Below, piece by piece: positions 25,380 to 34,483 of a DNA stretch of 64,000 bases. Under the pieces are notes generated by a model. It was given only the letters and a program-made list of their open reading frames with translations, was not told the origin of the DNA and searched no databases. The position numbers were made by a program, and so were the translations under genes. Position 1 is the stretch's first letter, and each line of letters opens with the position of its first letter. The stretch comes from Kribbella pratensis (GTDB taxonomy: Bacteria; Actinomycetota; Actinomycetes; Propionibacteriales; Kribbellaceae): NCBI RefSeq assembly GCF_004366075.1, contig NZ_SODU01000004.1, positions 492,839-556,838 on the forward strand, in the 5' to 3' direction.

Positions 25380-27293
25380 GTGAACACACCACGCACTGAA
25401 TACCCACGACCGCATTTCGACCGGTCAGGCCGCTGGCTCAATCTCAACGGCGAGTGGGACTTCGCCCGGAGTCCTGGCGAGTTCGCGGAAACCGTTGTCG
25501 TCCCGTTTCCGTGGGAGCACCCCGACTCCGGCGTCGTCGCCCACTGGCTGCCCACGGCCTGGTACCGGCGGCAGATCGAGCGCCCGGCCGACTGGGCAGC
25601 GGAGCGGACCGTCCTGCACTTCGGCGCCGTCCACCACCACGCGACCGTGTGGGTCAACGGTGAACTCGCCGTCGAACACAGCGGCGGTTACCTTCCGTTC
25701 GAGGCCGACATCACCGATCTGCTCGACCCGTCGGGTCGTGCGGAGCTCGTCGTCCAGGTGGAAGCGCCGACCGACAAGCGGTTCATCCCGCACGGAAAAC
25801 AGCGCAGTATCCCCGCCGATGACTACGACGGCTGCGCGTTCACACCCTCCAGCGGGATCTGGCAGACCGTGTGGCTCGAGCCCCGACCGGCGTCGTACAT
25901 CTCCCACCTCGATCTCCGCCCGACCGAGGCGCTCGACGGCATCGAGGTCACGCTCTCCGGTCCGTCGCCGGTCCGGATCGAGATCCCGGGGGTCGTGGTC
26001 CGCGAGTACGACGAATGGCCCGGGACGGCAACGCTCCCGATCGATCGGCCCCGCTTGTGGAGTCCGGACGATCCGCATCTGTACGACGTGATCGTGACCG
26101 CCGGCGCGGACACGGTGCGCGGATATACCGGGCTGCGGAAGGTGGAGTGGCACAGCGGCAATCTCATGGTGAACGGCGTACCGACGTACGTGCGAGGCGT
26201 GCTCGACCAAGGATTCTGGCCGACAGGTGGGCACGCGGCGCCGAGTGACGAGGCACTCCGGCAGGACCTTGAGCTGGCGCGCGCGGCCGGGTTCAACCTG
26301 GTTCGCAAGCACATCAAGCTCGAGGATCCGCGGTGGCTGTACTGGGCCGACCGGCTCGGGATGCTGGTGTGGGCCGAGCCGCCGTCGACCGGGCGCTTCA
26401 CACCCGAGGCAGTTGCGGCCTTCGAGGACGTGACGGCCGGGATGGTCGCGCGGGACGGCAACCACCCGAGCATCGTGATCTGGGGCGGGTACAACGAGGA
26501 GTGGGGGCTGGACTGGGACGTGCCCGGTGACCCGGCGAAGCAGGCCGCCGTACGTCGTGTGTACCGGATCCTCCGGGACGCGGACCCGACCCGTCCGGTC
26601 GTCGACAACTCGGGCTGGGCGCATGTCGAGACCGATCTCGTCGACTGGCACTACTACGACGAGAACGTCGCGTCGTGGGCGGCGACCGTTGATCGGCTGG
26701 TCAACACCGCCGACGGAGCCTTTCCGGTCAAGCTCGGGCCTGATCTTGTGGTCAACAAGGCGATCGCGGCACCCGGTTTCGACGGAAGCGACAAGATCCA
26801 GCTCAATGGAGAGTACGGCGGCGGTTCGACCAGTGTGGAACGTGGGTGGCATCTCCGTTGGCAGACCCAGGAGCTTCGCCGCCACCCGCGCAACGCGGGC
26901 TACATCTACACCGAGTTGTACGACATCGAGCACGAGACGGTCGGTGTCTACACCTACGACCGCCGTTCCAAGGACCTCGGCGGCGTCATCCCGTCCGACG
27001 TCCACGCGCAAACCGTGCTGATCGTCGACCTGACACCTGAGGCACCGGGTCGTGACCTCGTGCTCTCAGGGGATGCCGCGACCGTGCCGGTCCGCATCTC
27101 CCACCACGGACCTGAGCCTCTCCTGGGCACGTTGCACTGGGCAACTGGTACAGCACCGGTCGACGCCAAGCCCTTCACCGTCACCGATCCCATCGACATC
27201 ACGGTCTCCGAGCCCGGACGCGTTCGCCTGTGGCTCACGGACACCGCCGGCACCGTCGTAGCCCGCGCCTTCATCGACGTCGCCACCGACTGA
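25380..27293 (+). CDS. Glycoside hydrolase family 2 enzyme, intracellular
   Basis: 637 residues from a GTG at 25380 with GGAG at 25369-25372. Domains in order: jelly-roll sugar-binding (about 15-170), Ig-like (175-255), TIM barrel (256-560) and a C-terminal beta domain. The acid/base is Glu373 in GGYNEEWG and the nucleophile Glu478 in LNGEYGGG. There is no signal peptide, so it acts on oligosaccharides brought in by the importer beside it. Beta-galactosidase, beta-glucuronidase and beta-mannosidase all belong to this family; the sequence alone does not decide. Confidence 0.88.
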   Translation: MNTPRTEYPRPHFDRSGRWLNLNGEWDFARSPGEFAETVVVPFPWEHPDSGVVAHWLPTAWYRRQIERPADWAAERTVLHFGAVHHHATVWVNGELAVEHSGGYLPFEADITDLLDPSGRAELVVQVEAPTDKRFIPHGKQRSIPADDYDGCAFTPSSGIWQTVWLEPRPASYISHLDLRPTEALDGIEVTLSGPSPVRIEIPGVVVREYDEWPGTATLPIDRPRLWSPDDPHLYDVIVTAGADTVRGYTGLRKVEWHSGNLMVNGVPTYVRGVLDQGFWPTGGHAAPSDEALRQDLELARAAGFNLVRKHIKLEDPRWLYWADRLGMLVWAEPPSTGRFTPEAVAAFEDVTAGMVARDGNHPSIVIWGGYNEEWGLDWDVPGDPAKQAAVRRVYRILRDADPTRPVVDNSGWAHVETDLVDWHYYDENVASWAATVDRLVNTADGAFPVKLGPDLVVNKAIAAPGFDGSDKIQLNGEYGGGSTSVERGWHLRWQTQELRRHPRNAGYIYTELYDIEHETVGVYTYDRRSKDLGGVIPSDVHAQTVLIVDLTPEAPGRDLVLSGDAATVPVRISHHGPEPLLGTLHWATGTAPVDAKPFTVTDPIDITVSEPGRVRLWLTDTAGTVVARAFIDVATD

Positions 27294-27332
27294 CCTTTCC
27301 TCGACCCACCGCCCTTTGTCAGAGGAGGATCC

Positions 27333-29357
27333 ATGCCGATCCGTAGGCTGCTGGTTGCCCTTGGCCTCGTTGCCGCGGCGCTCGTCGCATTGCCGGCGAG
27401 TGCCGCACCACCGGGCAACGTGTTGTACAGCCCGAACCTGTCCACCTTCCCGAACGCCGACGCCAGCTATCCGCGGGTGATTCGGCTCGACCACGACGGC
27501 AACGCCGGCCGGACCGTCCTCGCGACCTTCGCCCGCCGCAACGAATCCGGACCGAGCAGCTTCCCGGTGTTCCGCAGTACCGACGGCGGCGCGACGTTCG
27601 GCGGCAACCCGATCAGCACGATCACCTCGAACACAGCCGGGTGGGATCTCGGTGCGCCCGTGATCTACGAAGTACCGCGCACCGCCAACGGGCTCAACGC
27701 CGGCGACCTGCTCGCGGCCGGTACCGCCTGGGACGAGGGCAACTTCACCGCGCAGAAGATCGAGGTGTTCAAGAGCACCGATCACGGCGCCAGCTGGCAG
27801 TACCTGTCGAACTGCACCCAGACCAGCGGCCAGCCGAACACCATCGGTCAGGGCATCTGGGAGCCGTGGTTCCTGCTCGCGCCGAACAACACCCTCGCCT
27901 GCTTCATCTCCGACGAACGCCCAGCCGGTTCGCCGACCAACAACCAGATCATCGGCCATTACACCTCGACCAACGGCGGCGCGAGCTGGAGCGGGAGCAT
28001 CACCCCGGACGTCGCCTTCCCCGCGGACAACCTGGCACGCCCGGGCATGTCGATCATCACGCCGCTGCCGAACGGCCAGTTCCTGATGTCGTACGAGCTC
28101 TGCCGCGACGCCACCAACGCGGACCACGCCTGCGCGGTGTACCTGAAGACCAGTCCGGACGGCCTGAACTGGGCACCGACCGACAATCCCGGAACGCTCG
28201 CCCAGACAAGCGACGGCCGGCATCTGCTGCACACGCCGTACGTCGCCTGGGTCCCCGGCGGCGGACCGAACGGCACGCTGCTGCTGTCCGGCCAACGCGT
28301 CGTCACCGGCCCGACCGGCAACAAGGCTGTGATGGCCGAGTCGGGATCGGTGCTGCTGGCGAACACGTCGCTCGGCTCCGGTAGCTGGACCGAGCTGGAG
28401 GCTCCGGTCAACGTCAACCCGACCGGCGGTTACGCCTCCGGGGTTCCCAGCTGCCCGGGCTACAGTTCGCCGGTCGTCGGTTCGGCCAACGGTACGTCGT
28501 TCCTCTACCTGGCCGCGACGTGGCTCGGGACCGGGAACCAGTGCCAGGTGCGCTTCGGCACGGGAACCGTCGGCGGACCGACCGGTGCGATCACCGGACC
28601 GGCGGCGGCCGGCAACTGCCTGGACGTCGATCACAACACTGCGGTCAACGGAAACGCCGTACAGCTGTGGACGTGCGGCGGCGTACCAGGTCAGCAGTGG
28701 ACGATGATGGCCGACGGCACCATCCGCTCGTTCGGCAAGTGCTTGGACATCGTCGGCAACGGTACGGCGAACTTCACCAAGGTCCAGCTCTGGGACTGCG
28801 GTCCGGCCGGCGGGCAACAGTGGCGTCCACAAGCGAACGGCTCGTTGCTCAACCCGCAATCAGGTCGTTGCCTGGACAGCCCTGGCGGCGCGACCGCGGA
28901 CGGCACCGACCTGCAGATCTACGACTGCAACGGCCTCGATCCGCAGAAGTGGAACGTGCCCGGCTTCCCGACCGGTCCGATCACCGGACCGGCGGCCGCC
29001 GGCAAATGCGTCGACGTCGACACGAACACCCCGACCAGCGGAAACGCCGTGCAACTCTGGACGTGCAACGGCGTACCCGGGCAGCAGTGGACGATGTCGA
29101 CCGACGGCAGGATCCGAGCCTTCGGGAAATGCCTCGACATCGTCGGCAACGGCACAGCAAACCTCACCAAGGTTCAACTCTGGGACTGCGGCCCCGCCGG
29201 CGGCCAAATCTGGCAACCCCAGCCCAACGGCTCCCTCCTGAACCCCCAATCCGGCCGCTGCCTGGACACCCCCAACGGCACCACCACAGACGGCACCAAG
29301 CTCCAAATCTACGACTGCACCGGCCAAAACCCTCAGAAGTGGAAGGTCCCCGTCTAA
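27333..29357 (+). CDS. Secreted sialidase-fold glycosidase with two ricin-type CBM13 domains
   Basis: 674 residues. Signal peptide about 1-24 ending ASA. Residues about 28-405 form a six-bladed propeller with Asp-box-like repeats (RSTDGGATF, KSTDHGASW, TSTNGGASW). The segment GQGIWEPWFLLAPNNTLACF and ISDERP resemble GH93 exo-arabinanases and sialidases; GH93-like is my preference, weakly. Two ricin B / CBM13 lectin domains follow (about 415-540 and 547-674) with QLWTC...QQW repeats. AGGAGG precedes the ATG. Its product is probably imported by the ABC system upstream. Confidence 0.8.
   Translation: MPIRRLLVALGLVAAALVALPASAAPPGNVLYSPNLSTFPNADASYPRVIRLDHDGNAGRTVLATFARRNESGPSSFPVFRSTDGGATFGGNPISTITSNTAGWDLGAPVIYEVPRTANGLNAGDLLAAGTAWDEGNFTAQKIEVFKSTDHGASWQYLSNCTQTSGQPNTIGQGIWEPWFLLAPNNTLACFISDERPAGSPTNNQIIGHYTSTNGGASWSGSITPDVAFPADNLARPGMSIITPLPNGQFLMSYELCRDATNADHACAVYLKTSPDGLNWAPTDNPGTLAQTSDGRHLLHTPYVAWVPGGGPNGTLLLSGQRVVTGPTGNKAVMAESGSVLLANTSLGSGSWTELEAPVNVNPTGGYASGVPSCPGYSSPVVGSANGTSFLYLAATWLGTGNQCQVRFGTGTVGGPTGAITGPAAAGNCLDVDHNTAVNGNAVQLWTCGGVPGQQWTMMADGTIRSFGKCLDIVGNGTANFTKVQLWDCGPAGGQQWRPQANGSLLNPQSGRCLDSPGGATADGTDLQIYDCNGLDPQKWNVPGFPTGPITGPAAAGKCVDVDTNTPTSGNAVQLWTCNGVPGQQWTMSTDGRIRAFGKCLDIVGNGTANLTKVQLWDCGPAGGQIWQPQPNGSLLNPQSGRCLDTPNGTTTDGTKLQIYDCTGQNPQKWKVPV
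28591..29354 (+). repeat. Internal duplication: tandem CBM13 domains
   Basis: The two lectin domains each begin ITGPAAAG and end with DPQKWNVPG or NPQKWKVPV. They are about 125 residues each and roughly four-fifths identical by eye, including GNGTANxTKVQLWDCGPAGG. The high similarity suggests a recent duplication or gene conversion. Confidence 0.75.
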
Positions 29358-29365
29358 CGATCCCT

Positions 29366-29377
29366 GACCGGCCGGTC
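29366..29377. terminator. Palindrome between convergent genes
   Basis: GACCGGCCGGTC, a perfect 12-bp palindrome in the 28-bp gap between two convergent stops. It lacks a proper loop and T-run, so terminator function is only possible. Confidence 0.3.
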
Positions 29378-29385
29378 TCAAGTGG

Positions 29386-31791
29386 CTACTGGACGGTGAA
29401 CGTTCGGGTGGCGTATCCGAAGTACGCGGTGCCGAAATTGGTCAGGACCTGCAGCGTATGTGGACCACTCGACAGTCCGCTGGCGGTGAACGGCGACGTG
29501 CAGGTGCCGATGCTCTCGCCGTCCAGGTAGCACTCTGTCGACTCGACGGACAGGCCGGACCTGTCGAACGGGATCGACACGTCCGGTCCGGTCGTCGCCG
29601 GGGTATCGCCGATGACGACGTTGTGGCCCTGCCAGTTGAAGTCGTCGACCTGTTCGGTCGTCGTGTTGTACAAGGGAGTTCCGAGGTCGAGCTGGCCGCC
29701 ACCGAGAACGTCCCAGACGTTGAACGACTGGAGGATGTCGCGGCCCGCGGTCCTGGTCAGAACGGCGACCCGGTTGCCGACAGGGTCCCACCCGAGATCA
29801 GCGATGGTCGTCCCCTGCACGTAGGCGAGGTCGGCGACTGTGGCCGTTCCACCGTCGCGTGGCAAGAGGGCAACCAGGCCGAGTGTCCCCTCGGGCACGT
29901 AGGCCAGCCAGTCTCCGCGCGGTGAAAGTACGGCGTGCGTCGCGCCCTCGGAACCCTCGATGACGGACAGCCGTGCACCCTGTTCCGCCGCGTCGACACG
30001 GGCCAGCGGCGACCCGCTGAGGCTGGTGTCCTGGACGATCAGGGAGTGGTTGTCGGTGTGCCAGATCGGATGATCGAGGTTGCAACCGACTCTGACCGCA
30101 GACGAGTCCGACAGTGTCAGGATGTCGACGCAGGTTGTCGAGTCGTCACTCGTCGTGCTGAACGCGATTCGCGTACCGTCCGGCGACCACGCGGGGTGTG
30201 CGATGCCTGGTGTGGACCGAACGAGCGTGTCCGTGCCTTGCTGACGGATCCACAGACCATTCGCGACGACATACGCGACGTCGACACCATTCGGGCCGCT
30301 TGTCACCTCGGTTGCGCCCGCCGGCGCATGCTCGACCGGAACAACCTGCGCCGCCTTCGGTACGGCGAGACTCCCGAGCACCGCAGGCTCATTCGGCCGT
30401 CGGATAACCGCCGTGACCTGCTCGCTCGCCGGAATCGGCGACACTCGAGCGCTTTCCAGGCTCGGCTCGAACTCGTTGACGGCCCACATCTGGTACGTCA
30501 CCGGGCGCGAGGCAGCCGTCCATGGCTCAGTCCAGTGCGTCTGGTCCGGCGCGACCTCGAACGTGGTGTCGACACCGTCGACGGTCCGCCGTACGACGAA
30601 GCCGACCGGCGTCGCGTTGCCCCACGATCCCGGTGTCCACGAGAGATCCACGCCACTGTAGGTCGCGTCCACCGTGATCTTGCCAGGCATGTCGGGACGG
30701 TCATAAACGCTGGCGCTGAAATGAACATGACGCGTGCCTCGCGAGGTGCCGTCCAGGATCTCGACGTCCTGCGCATACTCCGCGGCGTACGTGGCAGTGA
30801 GGCTCATGTCCACAAGACAACTGTTCCCGGGTCGGACGATGCCGCACCCGCTTCTCAGAAGCCAGGCGGAACCACCTTTCAGCGGTTGCACGGAAAGCAC
30901 CAGATCGGTCGTCCCCACGTTCGTCAAGGTTGCATGCCTGCCTGGCCGCTGCGTACCGGCGAAGACCTTGCCGAAATCCACCCGCGGAGTGTCGACGGCG
31001 ATGGCCGCGAACGGCCGTGTGCTCTTCACCCGAATCTCGCCGTAGACCGATGCTGCACCAGCACAGGAGCCGGAGTATGTCGCGCTCATCGTCGCGACCC
31101 GCAGGTCGGCGGTGTACGCGAGCTCCGTGACGTTCAACGTGCCCTCGAGCGCGCACTGGGCGTCCTTCTGCCGAAGGACGAAGTTCGAGCCGTTCGCCCC
31201 AAGAGCCACACTCCCCGCGCCGGAGAGGAAACGCGGCAAGGTGATCCCCACAGTGCCTGCCGACAGCGTTCGCGTGGTCTCGGTGGAAGCCTCCGTGTCC
31301 TGGGCAGAAACCTCATCCGCGAGCCAGGTGGATGCTCCGCCCGGGTCGGCGTCAACGGTGAGTACGTCAGTAGTCCCGACCGCCGGATCCGTCGCCGGCC
31401 TGGTGCCGGTTGCGGGCGCGCTCGGTTGACTCGCACCGTCGGCGTTCACCGCGATCACGCGGTACGTCCCACTGCCACCCGCCTTCACACGTGCGTCCAC
31501 CCAACTCGTCGTACCCGCTGGCAGGTTCTTCGAGGCATCGCCCCATGCGCCATTGGAACGCAGCGACTGGACGACGTAACTCTGAACAGCACCTCCGCCA
31601 CCGACAGGCGCGGCCCAAGCGAGGCCGATACCACCGACGACCGGAAAGGTGTGTACGGCGCTCGGCGCTGCGGGAGCCACGTCCACCTGCAGACGCGAGG
31701 ACGACTGTGGCACAGCAGCAGCGGGGACAGCCGCGCTCAACGGCAAGGACAGAACGAGGGCATACGTCAGCAGCCTGTGGGGGCGGCGCAT
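29386..31791 (-). CDS. Secreted multidomain protein: fibronectin III, ASH-like and TolB-like propeller
   Basis: 801 residues from the ATG at 31791 (MRRPHRLLTYALVLSLPLSA), with GGAG 5 bp upstream. Signal peptide about 1-28. Fibronectin III-like domain about 35-130, a choice-of-anchor/ASH-like domain near 265-360 (VDFGKVFAGTQRPGRHATLT), a second fibronectin III domain about 370-460, WD40/PD40 propeller blades about 480-700 (HPAWSPDGTRIAFS), and a C-terminal Ig-like end (SSGPHTLQVL). No catalytic site is recognisable; an adhesive or scaffolding role at the cell surface is plausible. It is divergent from the dimethylformamidase-like gene. Confidence 0.75.
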   Translation of the reverse strand: MRRPHRLLTYALVLSLPLSAAVPAAAVPQSSSRLQVDVAPAAPSAVHTFPVVGGIGLAWAAPVGGGGAVQSYVVQSLRSNGAWGDASKNLPAGTTSWVDARVKAGGSGTYRVIAVNADGASQPSAPATGTRPATDPAVGTTDVLTVDADPGGASTWLADEVSAQDTEASTETTRTLSAGTVGITLPRFLSGAGSVALGANGSNFVLRQKDAQCALEGTLNVTELAYTADLRVATMSATYSGSCAGAASVYGEIRVKSTRPFAAIAVDTPRVDFGKVFAGTQRPGRHATLTNVGTTDLVLSVQPLKGGSAWLLRSGCGIVRPGNSCLVDMSLTATYAAEYAQDVEILDGTSRGTRHVHFSASVYDRPDMPGKITVDATYSGVDLSWTPGSWGNATPVGFVVRRTVDGVDTTFEVAPDQTHWTEPWTAASRPVTYQMWAVNEFEPSLESARVSPIPASEQVTAVIRRPNEPAVLGSLAVPKAAQVVPVEHAPAGATEVTSGPNGVDVAYVVANGLWIRQQGTDTLVRSTPGIAHPAWSPDGTRIAFSTTSDDSTTCVDILTLSDSSAVRVGCNLDHPIWHTDNHSLIVQDTSLSGSPLARVDAAEQGARLSVIEGSEGATHAVLSPRGDWLAYVPEGTLGLVALLPRDGGTATVADLAYVQGTTIADLGWDPVGNRVAVLTRTAGRDILQSFNVWDVLGGGQLDLGTPLYNTTTEQVDDFNWQGHNVVIGDTPATTGPDVSIPFDRSGLSVESTECYLDGESIGTCTSPFTASGLSSGPHTLQVLTNFGTAYFGYATRTFTVQ

Positions 31792-32150
31792 CGACACTCC
31801 AAGGTTGGGGCGGATCCGGCGCACCCCGAGTGGCACCGGCGAGAGTCAGGAAGAGTTTTATCCTTCCAACACGCTCCGGCGCAACCCCGGTTGCAGCTTG
31901 TTGCAGAGTTAGGAAGCCCTTAGCAACAAGGAGAAACGGCGACTCGTTGGTGGGTCCTACATGACCGGTGAGTAGCGTGTATGGTCCCGGCGTGTGAACC
32001 GGTCCTGTTGTCTGCGCACAGCGACCGGGCGACCACTCAAAGTTGTGATCTAGGCCAATTCATCACTGATCGGCAACATTTTCACTGCGCCGGCGGTTGA
32101 TCTCGTACTCTCCCTTCGGGGATTCATTTGAAACGACCTGGGGGGAACCC
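31792..32150. other. Divergent intergenic region between two secreted-protein genes
   Basis: 359 bp without a convincing gene. It holds an inverted repeat GCAACC-CC-GGTTGC (31881-31894) followed by TTGTTGCAG, which may be a regulator site. A G-rich ribosome site lies just before the start at 32151. No clear -35/-10 pair could be fixed, and no riboswitch was recognised. Confidence 0.6.
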
Positions 32151-34418
32151 ATGCTTCGGAGGCTTCTGGCCTCAGCTGCCGCATTGGTTGTCGCAGCCGC
32201 GGCGATCGTGTTCATCGACCGGGCGGCCGACGCGGCCGCGGCCGCTGTCAGCATCACCGCGACGCAGGCATCGAACGGCACCACGACGTTGACCTATCGC
32301 GCGACCGTGCTCAAAGCGGGCGCGATCCGCGAGGTCACGATGGCGATCCCGGCCGGGACCACAGGCCGGGTCACGTCGATCAACGGCACGGTCAGCTCGG
32401 TCACGAGCACCGTGCTGCGCTGGCGACCCGCCCGCGTCACGAACGTTGCCGTCGGCGCACGGCTCGCGATCCCGCTGTACGGACTGAAGCTGCCCGCCGG
32501 CGGCCCGTGGACGCTGGGATTCAAGTCGATCGGCACTGCGGGTCAGGTCATCACGTCCGGCGCCGGCGTACTGCAGCCGTTGAAGACCTACACGGCCGCT
32601 GTCGCGGTCAAGGCGACGAACCCGATTCCCGCCCAGACGACGAATCTGACGTACCAGGCCACGATCACCAAAGCGGGCACCCTGGGCGCCGTCCGCATGC
32701 AGTTGCCGACCGGCGCCACCGGCACGTACAGCACCATCAACGGCACGCTCTCCGTCGACGGCGGCTACGCCACCTGGAAACCGAAGTCACCGCTCAACGT
32801 CGCACTCGGCGCACGCCTGGCGATCCCGGTGAACGGCGTCCAGCTCTCCCGGTACGGCGGAACGATGAGCCTCACCGTCTCCGCGACCACGCCGACCGCC
32901 ACCGTGCTGAGCTCCGGCGCCGGAAGCATCACGTTCATCGCACCGCCCGCCGAGATGCCCGCCGTCGCCGCCGCGGGCTTCGTCGCGCCGCCCGCCGGAT
33001 GCCCGGACACCTGGCCGACGACGACCGTCGAGAACGCCAAGGCGGGCACCGGCGACTGGGTCGTCCCGACCAGCATGAACGGCACTCTCGCCGCCTACCT
33101 GACGCAGGTCTCGGCCAGCTGCGGTGACTCCGTCGACCTCAAGGTCACCTCCGGCAAACCGGTCAGCGTCGTCGCCTACCGGATGGGGTACTACGCCGGG
33201 CTCGGCGGGCGCGAGATCTGGCGGCAGGACGACGTACCGACTGTGGTTCAGGAAGCACCGACGACCGGCGGAGCGTCGGCCGACGGCAAGCCGCTGCGGA
33301 TGACATCGGCGGCGAGCTGGTCCAAGACGCTCAGCATCCCTGTGGACAAGGACTGGGTGCCGGGAACGTACCTGATCAAGGTCAGTGACGGCACCTCCGC
33401 GACCTACGCACCGCTGACGGTCCGCGACGACACCGGCACCAAGCATGACCTGATGATCCAGCAAGCGACCGCGACCTGGCAGGCATACAACAGCTACGGC
33501 GGATCGGGCTTCTACACCGGCGGAGTCGACGGCGGCTCCGGTCGGCTGACGTTCGACCGGCCGTACAACGAAGGTCAGGGCTCCGGGCAGTACCTCACAC
33601 TCGAACAGGGACTGGTGTTCTGGGCCGAGTCGAAGGGACTCGACGTCACCTACTGGACCGACAACGACCTCGACCAGTACGGCGGTCAACTGCCGACACG
33701 AGCCCGGACACTCTTCCTGCCCGGACACGACGAGTACTACTCGCTGCGGATGCGGGCCGCGCTCAGCCAGGCGATCGCCCGCGGCGTCAACGTCGCCAAC
33801 CTCGGCGCGAACACGGCGTACCGCGTGATCACCTTCACCGACGAGACGCGGCGGGCCTGGGACATCGATCGGTACACCGACGGCTACAACTCCACGACGT
33901 GGCGCTACCAGGGTGACGCGTACGCGTCGCAGCCGCTGCTCGGCGCGGACTACATCTGCCCGGTGCTGGGCAACACCCTGACGACCGGCAGCGGATGGAT
34001 CTTCGACGGTGTCCCCAGCGGCACGACGCTGCCCGGCTTCATCGCCGGCGAGGTCGACTATGTCTGGCCCGATCTCTACAAGCAGCCAGGCCAGACAACG
34101 CTCGCCAGCGGCACCGGAGCGTGCCGCTCGAACGGCCGCGCCGCGCCCATGCACGTCACGGCGTACACCGCCCCGTCGGGCGCCCGCGTCCTGAACGGCT
34201 CCACCTTCGCCTACGGCTGCTTCCTCGTCGGCCGCTGCCCGTCGAACTGGACAGTCCCCTCCCCCGATGCGGCCTCGCAGAAGGCAGTCGCCACGATCGT
34301 CGCCAACATCGCTGAGTGGGTCTCCCGCGGCACCATCGCCGTACCGTCCGAAACCACAGCCGCCAAGATCCGCGTCGCCGTACCGAAACACCCGCTGCAA
34401 ACCAACACCCAACCCTGA
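32151..34418 (+). CDS. Secreted N,N-dimethylformamidase beta-subunit-like protein
   Basis: 755 residues from the ATG at 32151 after GGGGGGAA. Signal sequence about 1-33. Two related beta domains of about 100 residues follow (each with TNLTYQATITKAG- or TTLTYRATVLKAG-like and GARLAIP segments). From about 260 on comes the large domain seen in dimethylformamidase large subunits: SVVAYRMGYYAGLGGREIWR, WQAYNSYGG, FWAESKGLDVTYWTDNDLDQ, FLPGHDEYYS, NLGANTAYRV. The known enzyme is a cytosolic iron amidohydrolase; a secreted relative without a small subunit suggests another amide or peptide substrate. Function uncertain. Confidence 0.75.
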   Translation: MLRRLLASAAALVVAAAAIVFIDRAADAAAAAVSITATQASNGTTTLTYRATVLKAGAIREVTMAIPAGTTGRVTSINGTVSSVTSTVLRWRPARVTNVAVGARLAIPLYGLKLPAGGPWTLGFKSIGTAGQVITSGAGVLQPLKTYTAAVAVKATNPIPAQTTNLTYQATITKAGTLGAVRMQLPTGATGTYSTINGTLSVDGGYATWKPKSPLNVALGARLAIPVNGVQLSRYGGTMSLTVSATTPTATVLSSGAGSITFIAPPAEMPAVAAAGFVAPPAGCPDTWPTTTVENAKAGTGDWVVPTSMNGTLAAYLTQVSASCGDSVDLKVTSGKPVSVVAYRMGYYAGLGGREIWRQDDVPTVVQEAPTTGGASADGKPLRMTSAASWSKTLSIPVDKDWVPGTYLIKVSDGTSATYAPLTVRDDTGTKHDLMIQQATATWQAYNSYGGSGFYTGGVDGGSGRLTFDRPYNEGQGSGQYLTLEQGLVFWAESKGLDVTYWTDNDLDQYGGQLPTRARTLFLPGHDEYYSLRMRAALSQAIARGVNVANLGANTAYRVITFTDETRRAWDIDRYTDGYNSTTWRYQGDAYASQPLLGADYICPVLGNTLTTGSGWIFDGVPSGTTLPGFIAGEVDYVWPDLYKQPGQTTLASGTGACRSNGRAAPMHVTAYTAPSGARVLNGSTFAYGCFLVGRCPSNWTVPSPDAASQKAVATIVANIAEWVSRGTIAVPSETTAAKIRVAVPKHPLQTNTQP

Positions 34419-34450
34419 GCGAACCGGGTCGCTCACCCAACCGGCCGAGA

Positions 34451-34483
34451 CCCGTCAGCTGACCGTCGAGATCAGCTGACGGG
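34451..34483. terminator. Bidirectional hairpin terminator
   Basis: CCCGTCAGCTGA (34451-34462), 9-nt loop, TCAGCTGACGGG (34472-34483): a perfect 12-bp stem between convergent genes. It includes the stop codon of the minus-strand gene. No long T-run, as usual in actinobacteria. Confidence 0.75.

Noticed and set aside
30701..31156. Various Arg/Pro-rich frames inside the two secreted-protein genes
   Set aside because: Composition is that of out-of-frame GC-rich DNA, with no domain or ribosome site.
31881..31894. GCAACC-CC-GGTTGC as a terminator
   Set aside because: A two-base loop cannot form a stable hairpin; a protein-binding site is more likely.
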